Assembly: GCF_003194085.1 (NCBI RefSeq)
Contig: NZ_CP023994.1
Location: forward strand, 310,001-374,000
Length of the DNA stretch: 64,000 nucleotides
Reading direction: 5' to 3'
Source: Aurantimicrobium photophilum
Lineage (GTDB): Bacteria; Actinomycetota; Actinomycetes; Actinomycetales; Microbacteriaceae
Shown: piece after piece, positions 58,602 to 64,000 of the stretch
Numbering within the stretch: position 1 is the first letter of the stretch
Layout: the number at the start of each line of letters is the position of its first letter
Notes under the pieces: model-generated
What the model was told of the DNA's origin: nothing
The model's input: the letters and a program-made list of their open reading frames with translations, nothing else
Database searches by the model: none
Made by a program: the position numbers and the translations under genes

Positions 58602-59694
58602 GAGCGGAAATATCGGAGAAGCACCGGCTACAGAATCTGAAATGCTGCGAGGGACTGTCTCTCAGCTGCAAAGTCGTTTGCCAATTGGGTGGAAGGCATA
58701 TTTTTCAGAGGGACTTCAAGGAATACGATCCGAATCAAATGAGGTATTGGAAGTATTAAGCCCGGGTGGCCAGAAATGCACACTGGGCCTATTGGCCAAG
58801 CACATAGTTGAACTGAGAGATGTTCCACGGCTGGTTGAAGATGCCACCAAAATGACGTCTCTTTCCAGTATTGAAAACATTCTGGTTGTTTCTCGATACT
58901 TACCCGCAAGCGTCCGCGAGGCATTCTCTTCGCGAAATATTTCCTATTTAGATTTCACAGGAAATCTCAGAATAGAGACTCGTTCTCCCGACATGTACAT
59001 ATGTGATCGTGGATCAAATAACAACCCCTGGAAAAAACCAGGACGCCCCATGGGGACACTTCGTGGAGAGCCTGCCGCAAAGGTAGTGAGAGCACTTCTT
59101 GACTACGCAGGACCATGGAAAATTCGTGAGCTAGTTGAACTTTCTGAATCAGCAACAGGCTCGGTGTATCGAGTTGTTGAATTTCTTGAAAGGGAAAACC
59201 TCATTACCAAGGATGAAGCTTCAAGATATGCCGTTCGTGATTGGCAGAAGTTACTCCTGCGATGGAGTCAAGATTATGGGTTTCTATCTACAAACAAAAC
59301 GTCGACGTGGATTGCTCCACGAGGTATTGATGGACTACTTGAGATGTTGGGGCAAGAAGATCAGAAAGATTACGTTGCTACCGGATCTTGTGCCACCTCA
59401 TCCTGGGAGACAGTTTCGCCCACGCGTTTAGCAACTTTTTATGTCTCCGATCCAGAGTATTTTGCCCAGAAATATAACTTGAGACCAGCACCCGAGGGTG
59501 CGAATGTGGTGCTGGTGAAGCCTGCCTTCAAAGTCTTAGTGGAGGGTGCTAGCAACAACAATGATGGGTTAAGAGTGGCTGCTCCCACGCAGGTGGTGGC
59601 TGATCTCTTGGGAAGTCCAGGACGAGGCCCTACCGAAGCAGAAGCACTCATGGATTGGATGGCGGCTCATGAACAGCTTTGGCGAAAGTCCTGA
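58600..59694 (+). CDS. AbiEi-like antitoxin / winged-helix regulator candidate
   Basis: A 364-residue protein. Residues about 45-145 look like a PD-(D/E)XK-type alpha/beta domain (LEVLSPGGQKCTLGLLAKHI, ILVVSRYLPASVREAF, ISYLDFTGNLRIE), common in large AbiEi proteins. A winged helix-turn-helix follows at about 155-212 (AAKVVRALLDYAGPWKIREL, VYRVVEFLERENLIT). The C-terminal domain carries VAAPTQVVADLLGSPGRG and EAEALMDWM. The pair with a nucleotidyltransferase and the inverted-repeat promoter supports a type IV toxin-antitoxin. AT-richer than its neighbours, suggesting transfer. The alternative is a plain transcription factor. Start: leaderless ATG. Confidence 0.6.
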   Translation: MSGNIGEAPATESEMLRGTVSQLQSRLPIGWKAYFSEGLQGIRSESNEVLEVLSPGGQKCTLGLLAKHIVELRDVPRLVEDATKMTSLSSIENILVVSRYLPASVREAFSSRNISYLDFTGNLRIETRSPDMYICDRGSNNNPWKKPGRPMGTLRGEPAAKVVRALLDYAGPWKIRELVELSESATGSVYRVVEFLERENLITKDEASRYAVRDWQKLLLRWSQDYGFLSTNKTSTWIAPRGIDGLLEMLGQEDQKDYVATGSCATSSWETVSPTRLATFYVSDPEYFAQKYNLRPAPEGANVVLVKPAFKVLVEGASNNNDGLRVAAPTQVVADLLGSPGRGPTEAEALMDWMAAHEQLWRKS

Positions 59695-60514
59695 TTCTCT
59701 GGTCGTAACTGCGCGATTGGCGTTACTAGATGCGCTGGAAGCCCTGGGTGACCATCGGGATTCGATAATTGTGATTGGCGCACAAGCTGTGTACTTACAT
59801 ACAGGCGCATTGACCGATGTGGCTCTTGCTGAAATGACAACAGATGGAGATCTTGCTGTAGATCCTCGCGAACTTTCCAATGAGCCTTTGATTGAAAATG
59901 CAATGCGTTCGGCAGGGTTCATGCCCGGCCTCGTTGATTCGCCTGGAACGTGGGTTAGTCCAGCTGGAATACCTGTGGACCTCATGGTCCCGTCCTTATT
60001 AGCCGGGAATGGAAGGCGTGGGGTGAGATTGCCACCTCACGGCGATAAATCAATGAGGAAAACACGTGGGATTGAAGCAACTCTTGTTGATTTTGACTAT
60101 CAACTCATTCACTCTCTTCATGCATCTGACACGAGATCTTTCAGCGTCAAAGTGGCGGGGCCTGCCGGATTACTCGTAGCTAAACTTCATAAAATTGCAG
60201 ATCGAGAGGATCATGACAGTCGCCTGGACGACAAAGACGCGCATGACATTTATCGATTGTTAAGGGCAGTTCCGACGTCTGAGTTAGTTCAGAAATTCAA
60301 AAATTTATTCATCGACGAACTCGCCAAACAAGTTTCGTTTGAAGCACTTGAGCTCTTGGATCGATTGTTTGCCCAGGGCCCGCAATCATTGGGGAGCGTC
60401 ATGGCTGGGCGGGCAGAAACACTCGTGGGAAACCCCGCTCAAGTGGCATTGGCTAGTTCAATCCTTGCCGAAGTTGTGGTGCGCGAACTGAAAGAACACA
60501 TGTCACTGAGCTAG
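59669..60514 (+). CDS. AbiEii-like nucleotidyltransferase (toxin candidate)
   Basis: A 281-residue minimal nucleotidyltransferase-fold protein. Motifs: IVIGAQAVYLHTG (34-46), the metal pair DGD at 59-61 in TTDGDLAVD, a third Asp104 in GIPVDLMVPSL, then GPAGLLVAKLHK (164-175) and DDKDAHDIYRLL (187-198), which is the AbiEii/DUF1814 type of C-terminal signature. AbiEii toxins transfer nucleotides to tRNA or other targets; this one's target is unknown. It overlaps the AbiEi-like gene by 26 bp, so translation is coupled, and runs four bases into the convergent HTH gene. Confidence 0.62.
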   Translation: MNSFGESPDSLVVTARLALLDALEALGDHRDSIIVIGAQAVYLHTGALTDVALAEMTTDGDLAVDPRELSNEPLIENAMRSAGFMPGLVDSPGTWVSPAGIPVDLMVPSLLAGNGRRGVRLPPHGDKSMRKTRGIEATLVDFDYQLIHSLHASDTRSFSVKVAGPAGLLVAKLHKIADREDHDSRLDDKDAHDIYRLLRAVPTSELVQKFKNLFIDELAKQVSFEALELLDRLFAQGPQSLGSVMAGRAETLVGNPAQVALASSILAEVVVRELKEHMSLS

Positions 60515-60777
60515 AGCTCAATGATATTGGAGGCGGAAGAAAGAGAGCTGTTCCAGAGTGCACTTCTGCGTGCCAGTTCATGTTGATCCACGACGAATTG
60601 ATCCAACACGTCATGCTGTATGCGCCAGGGACCTCGCTTTCCCACTCGAAAGCCGTGAAGCTCACCAGAGTCGATGAGTTCGTGCACATCAGAGGCAGAA
60701 ACTTTGAGAAGTTCTGCTGCTTCAGCAACGGTGAGAAAACGGTCCATATTCACATCAGTAGAGTCAAAATCATTCAT
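60511..60777 (-). CDS. BldC/excisionase-like helix-turn-helix protein
   Basis: A small DNA-binding protein of 88 residues with one MerR/excisionase-type winged helix (about 11-60: FLTVAEAAELLKVSASDVHE, SGELHGFRVGKRGPWRI). This is the plan of BldC and phage excisionases. The start is not fixed: ATG at 60777, GTG at 60783 or ATG at 60747 are all possible, and none has a clear ribosome site. A perfect inverted repeat TCATAT-n7-ATATGA (60774-60792), containing TGTGGATA on the minus strand, overlaps the start and may be its operator. It is divergent from the SAF gene. Confidence 0.75.
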   Translation of the reverse strand: MNDFDSTDVNMDRFLTVAEAAELLKVSASDVHELIDSGELHGFRVGKRGPWRIQHDVLDQFVVDQHELARRSALWNSSLSSASNIIEL

Positions 60778-60792
60778 ATCCACACAATATGA
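60774..60792. promoter_or_regulatory. inverted repeat at the start of the HTH gene
   Basis: TCATAT and ATATGA, seven bases apart, form a perfect repeat over the likely start codon. On the minus strand the centre reads TGTGGATA, matching the core of the two longer elements at 57901 and 60828. Confidence 0.5.
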
Positions 60793-60827
60793 AACGTTGA
60801 GCCCTCAAAACCTGCCAAAGAGCAATC

Positions 60828-60855
60828 TGTGGATAACTACAGCAGAGTTCACAGC
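60828..60855 (+). repeat. 27-bp element copy B, upstream of the SAF-ParA genes
   Basis: Reads TGTGGATAACTACAGCAGAG followed by TTCACAGC; it differs from copy A (57901) by one inserted base and two substitutions. It lies 22 bases before the ATG of the SAF gene and in the gap shared with the divergent HTH gene, so it could serve either. Confidence 0.65.
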
Positions 60856-60876
60856 ACTTTAGAGAAGATGCTTGTC

Positions 60877-61485
60877 ATGACTCACTCAACCTCTCGCCGC
60901 CTCGACCTGCGGCTCATTATCGGCATTGCCATTGTCGTCATTACTGCCCTAGCCGGTTTTGCACTGGTGACCTCAGCGGAAAACACCACCAGTGTGTATG
61001 CCGCAGCGAAATCTCTCACCCCTGGCCATGTGCTGCAGAAGACTGATCTAGTTCTTACAGATGTGAAGCTCGGAAAGTCCAGCTCGGCCTATCTGGATGC
61101 CTCCGGGCTCACACATGGCGCTGTGGTTACAAAGGCTGTAAGTGCTGGAGAACTTGTGCCAATCAGTGCAGTGGGAACGGCCAAGCAGGTCGCCACCACG
61201 AACGTGGTGGTCCAGCTTGACGTTCCCCTCTCGTCAGATGCAGTGGTTGGCTCCAATGTTGATGTGTGGGCATCCATGGCGGCAGGTCAGGGAGTCTTCG
61301 GCCCTCCTGCAGTGATCATTTCTGGTGCTCAGATTGCTCACATCACAGAAGCCACTGGACTTGCTTCCTCAAACGGGGGAGTGCGCGTCGAGATCGTGGT
61401 TCCACAGTCCAAAGTTGCAGCACTTCTTGAATCCCAAGCCAATGGCGATGCCATTTCTCTCGTTCCAAGTCGGGGTAAGGCCTAA
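60877..61485 (+). CDS. SAF-domain (CpaB/RcpC-like) membrane-anchored protein
   Basis: A 202-residue protein with one N-terminal membrane helix (about 10-33, RLIIGIAIVVITALAGFALV) and an SAF domain outside the membrane (about 35-110: AAAKSLTPGHVLQKTDLVLT, GELVPISAVG), followed by a beta-rich part. The SAF domain is found in pilus-assembly CpaB proteins, but no pilus gene is nearby. ATG at 60877 is favoured: the ATG at 60868 follows AGAGAAG without any spacing. It overlaps the ParA-like gene by one base (TAATG), so the two products likely interact. Confidence 0.78.
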   Translation: MTHSTSRRLDLRLIIGIAIVVITALAGFALVTSAENTTSVYAAAKSLTPGHVLQKTDLVLTDVKLGKSSSAYLDASGLTHGAVVTKAVSAGELVPISAVGTAKQVATTNVVVQLDVPLSSDAVVGSNVDVWASMAAGQGVFGPPAVIISGAQIAHITEATGLASSNGGVRVEIVVPQSKVAALLESQANGDAISLVPSRGKA

Positions 61486-62339
61486 TGTCTCGGCTGATTG
61501 CCGTCTGGGGTCCCACTGGTGCGCCTGGTCGCACAACTGTGGCCATCAATTTGGCAGCAGAACTGGCAGAACAAGGCCAGAGAGTGCTTCTTATCGATGC
61601 TGATAGCTATGGCGGAGCCATAGCTCCCATGCTGGGGCTGGTCGATGAAGCAGCAGGCTTTGCTGCTGTGTGTCGATTGGCAGAGTCTGACCAGCTCACC
61701 ATCGCTGAGATCGAACGCCTGAGTCACCAGATGAACACCGGAGTTCACAACATGTCCCTGCTCTCAGGGATTGTGAGACCAGATCGCTGGCCTGAGCTTT
61801 CTGCCGAACGTGTCAGAAAAGTAATCGGGGTGGTTCGGGAGAATTTTGACGCCATCGTGGTGGACGTGGGATTTAATCTCGAGACAGATGAAGAGATCAC
61901 AAGTGATCTCTTTGCGCCACGGCGTAATGCGTCCACGTTGACCGTGCTGAAGCATGCCGACTGCATCGTGGAAGTGGCTTCTGCAGATGCACTGGGCATA
62001 GCTCGGTTTATTCGAGCACATGATGTGCTGGTGGAGGAATTCCCTGAATCACTACGCGTGATTGTGCTCAACAAAGTTCGTTCGGGGCTAGATGCCAGGG
62101 GTTCTGCCCAAGCAGCTTCCACGCTGAGTCGATTTGCTGGATTGCATGAGGTTCACGAACTAGTCGCAGATGACAAGGCAATGACGTCGTCTTATGCGGC
62201 GGGGAGACCACTCAGTAGTTCGGCAAAGAACAGCAAGCTGAGAAAGCAGTTTCAGAAGCTAGCTGGACTATTCAGCCAAGAAACAGGGGTTACTGCTGTG
62301 AAGCAAGGCAGATTTCACAGAAAGCGTTTGAGCGCTTAG
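61485..62339 (+). CDS. ParA/MinD-like ATPase with altered Walker A
   Basis: A 284-residue SIMIBI-class protein. The P-loop reads GPTGAPGRTTVAINLAAELA (9-28): the signature first lysine of ParA/MinD is gone and GKT is replaced by GRT. Walker B-like VLLIDADSYGG (34-44) and IVVDVGFNL are kept. The rest of the fold is complete, so it may bind nucleotide without normal turnover, like some CpaE proteins. Translational coupling to the SAF protein suggests a two-protein unit at the membrane. Function unknown. Confidence 0.8.
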   Translation: MSRLIAVWGPTGAPGRTTVAINLAAELAEQGQRVLLIDADSYGGAIAPMLGLVDEAAGFAAVCRLAESDQLTIAEIERLSHQMNTGVHNMSLLSGIVRPDRWPELSAERVRKVIGVVRENFDAIVVDVGFNLETDEEITSDLFAPRRNASTLTVLKHADCIVEVASADALGIARFIRAHDVLVEEFPESLRVIVLNKVRSGLDARGSAQAASTLSRFAGLHEVHELVADDKAMTSSYAAGRPLSSSAKNSKLRKQFQKLAGLFSQETGVTAVKQGRFHRKRLSA

Positions 62340-62426
62340 TTTTCCACTATTTTTGGCAACTCACCGAAATGTCAGTCCAGTCTGTTATATTTTTCTTACA
62401 TCCCCCAACGTTTCGTCGTTGGGCCT

Positions 62427-62460
62427 AACGCCCCGAAGCATACTCGGGGCGTTATTTTTT
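62427..62460 (+). terminator. terminator after the ParA-like gene
   Basis: AACGCCCCGA, a seven-base loop and TCGGGGCGTT form a 10-bp stem followed by ATTTTTT. A second, shorter hairpin CCCAACG/CGTTGGG lies directly before it (62404-62423). The T-run overlaps the stop codon of the convergent NYN gene. Confidence 0.9.
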
Positions 62461-63139
62461 ACCAGCCGGATGGTTTTGAAATAACTGCGCCGGTTTTTGG
62501 AAGAATCACATTGCTGGGTAGTTGAGACTCGCGCAATGCGCCACGGGAAATCCTGACAGTAAATTCAAAATCACATGCATTGAGACGTTTACTCAGTTTT
62601 GGATGTGGCGGAATGTGCGCAAGTTTTGCTTGTGTCTCTAAGCGGATCATTTCCACCGTGGGCGCAAGGTCAGAATCACTTGAAACCATGACGTAGAGGT
62701 CAGCTTCGCTTCTGGCAGCGTCGAGGGTCATGCGGGTGCCGAGAGAAACGTCAGAACCCTTTTCTTCCACTTTCCAAATCTTGACCCCGCGACCGAAAGA
62801 CCAAGTTTTGGGCATTTTGATTCCCCAAATACGTGATTTCCTTCTTTTTGGCGCAGATGAGGGGTGGACCATGAAATTTCCGAAAACGACCTTCACTCTC
62901 TTGAGTGTTGTCAATGCATTCAAATACGTTTTTTGCCTCAGAGGTGCGCCGGGATCGCGCGGGTTTGCTTTCGCTTGTAATTGGGCAGTGAAGTAGTAAA
63001 TTTCTTTGACCTTATAGTCAGGAAGAAGCCTGTCAAATAGCGCTTCTAAATCAACCCATTTGTATTCCGTGCCCAAAAGTGAGCCGTAATAAAGATTGAA
63101 CGCGTCTACATAGACAATTGCGCTCGGTTTGGCCTGCAT
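62459..63139 (-). CDS. NYN-domain (PIN-like) putative ribonuclease
   Basis: A 226-residue protein of the LabA/DUF88 (NYN) group. Metal-site motifs are AIVYVDAFNLYYG with Asp12, KGSDVSLGTRMTLDAA, and YVMVSSDSDLAP. The core covers about residues 5-180; the remaining 45 residues are variable. NYN proteins are predicted RNases, and some function in RNA processing or phage defence, but the substrate is unknown. The coding sequence is AT-richer than the core genes, so it may be accessory. It is convergent with the ParA-like gene. Confidence 0.8.
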   Translation of the reverse strand: MQAKPSAIVYVDAFNLYYGSLLGTEYKWVDLEALFDRLLPDYKVKEIYYFTAQLQAKANPRDPGAPLRQKTYLNALTTLKRVKVVFGNFMVHPSSAPKRRKSRIWGIKMPKTWSFGRGVKIWKVEEKGSDVSLGTRMTLDAARSEADLYVMVSSDSDLAPTVEMIRLETQAKLAHIPPHPKLSKRLNACDFEFTVRISRGALRESQLPSNVILPKTGAVISKPSGW

Positions 63140-63183
63140 TTCATAACAATTGCAGGTACCACGGACATTTTCGCCAAGGGAAA

Positions 63184-64000
63184 TTAATCTGTGGAGGAAC
63201 CAATTCTCTCGTTCAGGAACGAGAGTGTCTCATTCAGAGCAGTCTGAGCTGCATCAAGGTTCAGCTTGAACTGATATTCGTGGGGCAAAGGTGGGGTGTA
63301 GTCAGCAGGCCAGAAGAGTTCTGTGACATTCACGCCAAGAGATTGCAGCTTCGCTGCAAAAGGCTTGGAGTTCTCGGCCGTGAGAGGGTCTGCGTTTCCG
63401 CCAGAGATGTACGTGGCAGGGAAGTTGCCGGTCACGTGGTTAATCGTCGACATTTGAGCCATTGCTGGTGAGGTGGTGATGTCACGGTCTCCGGTGTATG
63501 CCCACAAGGACACATCATCTCCCCAGCCCAGGATTCCCTTGGCACCAATCAACGACGTGAGTTGATACACGCCACAGTTGAGCACAACACCTTGCAGCTG
63601 CTCAGGAGAAAGAGTAGGAGTGAAATCCATTTCCTTGGCGAAATCAGGGTTGGTAATCAGTGCAGCAAGTTGGCTTGAAAGCTGTGCTCCGGCTGAGTCC
63701 CCTGCGAGAACAATCTTGCTGGGGTCGATATGGAACTTCTCAGCGTTATCCAGCAAGAACTGGTGTGCTTGGTTGAGTTCAAAAACCGCAGTGGGGTAGG
63801 TCGCTTCGGGACCGTAGGTGTAGTTCAGTCCCACCACGGTGTATCCCTTAGAGGCCAGGATCTCGAAGTAGCTGCGGTCATTGGATTTGTTGCCAGAGAT
63901 CCACGCGCCTCCGTGAGTCCAGATAACCGTGCCCAATTGGGTTGTAGTGCCCGTGGGATAAAACACATCTAGCTGCGTAAAGTCACTGGCTTTGACGTGA
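63184..64000 (-). CDS. alpha/beta hydrolase (esterase, BD-FAE-like), partial
   Basis: The 5' end is cut by the window edge; the frame is open to 64000 (upstream residues read HVKASDFTQLDVF). Visible are the oxyanion-hole loop THGGAWISGNK, the nucleophile GDSAGAQ with its Ser, a late GGNADPLTAENSK, which should hold the acid, and the HEYQ near the end that may supply the catalytic His. This is the BD-FAE / hormone-sensitive-lipase-like arrangement. The substrate is unknown. It lies 44 bp beyond the NYN gene start, on the same strand. Confidence 0.85.
   Translation of the reverse strand, partial: HVKASDFTQLDVFYPTGTTTQLGTVIWTHGGAWISGNKSNDRSYFEILASKGYTVVGLNYTYGPEATYPTAVFELNQAHQFLLDNAEKFHIDPSKIVLAGDSAGAQLSSQLAALITNPDFAKEMDFTPTLSPEQLQGVVLNCGVYQLTSLIGAKGILGWGDDVSLWAYTGDRDITTSPAMAQMSTINHVTGNFPATYISGGNADPLTAENSKPFAAKLQSLGVNVTELFWPADYTPPLPHEYQFKLNLDAAQTALNETLSFLNERIGSSTD

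Noticed and set aside
60580-60792. 70-codon frame opposite the BldC-like gene
   Set aside because: No domain; the opposite strand has a clear helix-turn-helix.
62395-62460. 6C RNA family
   Set aside because: Two hairpins beside a ParA-like gene recall the actinobacterial 6C RNA, but the cytosine runs are in stems and not in loops.

Overview
The window looks like a chromosomal segment of a small-genome, moderate-GC actinobacterium, most likely Microbacteriaceae. The evidence is a WhiB2-type regulator, the mtrA-mtrB-lpqB operon, an acyl-CoA carboxylase with an epsilon subunit, DUF3499, DUF5719 and Rv3235-like proteins, frequent GTG/TTG starts, and tightly packed operons with 1-4 nt stop/start overlaps. 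The genus cannot be fixed from the sequence alone; a freshwater Microbacteriaceae lineage is my inference. From memory, the gene order from trpS to the Rv3235-like gene follows the Mycobacterium tuberculosis order from about Rv3336c down to Rv3235, so most of the window is conserved core.

Layout. 1-427: edge of an IS3/IS150-type element (OrfA only). 461-6432 (-): an FMN-riboswitch-led operon ribD-ribE-ribBA-ribH, followed without a visible break by a small membrane protein and an ABC exporter. 6510-9291 (-): trpS, xthA and a YihY-type membrane protein. 9364-15320: a fructose-type PTS (DeoR regulator, 1-phosphofructokinase, separate EIIA, EIIB and EIIC, HPr) divergent from ptsI, with a candidate operator region between. 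15407-18883 (-): sdhCDAB. 18947-23550: manC, adenosine deaminase, purine nucleoside phosphorylase and an LpdA-like flavoprotein. 23618-30142: acyl-CoA carboxylase alpha, Maf, a TRAM-type RNA methyltransferase, the epsilon and beta subunits, and biotin ligase. 30201-37665: envelope genes (PH-domain protein, polyprenol-phosphate mannose synthase, GtrA, LCP ligase, two O-antigen-ligase-like proteins) around purK-purE. 37675-47059: acyl-CoA dehydrogenase, manA, whiB2-like, a very large GT2/membrane glycosyltransferase, DUF5719, a metallopeptidase-family protein, DUF3499 and manB. 47107-56857: ahcY, mtrAB-lpqB, comF, hpf and secA.

56909-62460 is the least standard part. A core run (membrane protein, Rv3235-like, Sm-like-fold candidate, BldC-like HTH, SAF protein, ParA-like ATPase) is interrupted by a two-gene module that resembles type IV toxin-antitoxin AbiE: a PD-(D/E)XK-like/winged-helix antitoxin candidate followed by a nucleotidyltransferase toxin candidate. 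A perfect 13-bp inverted repeat flanks its likely leaderless promoter. The genes for the Sm-like protein and for SAF-ParA share a 27-bp upstream element containing an exact DnaA-box core; a third core lies at the start of the HTH gene. The right end holds a NYN-domain protein and an alpha/beta hydrolase cut by the window edge.

Functionally the genes link mannose activation (manA, manB, manC) to polyprenol-mannose and glycan export or ligation, surround this with envelope signalling (MtrAB-LpqB, WhiB) and secretion (SecA), and add flavin, succinate, fructose, purine and acyl-CoA carboxylase metabolism. I found no tRNA, rRNA or CRISPR array.
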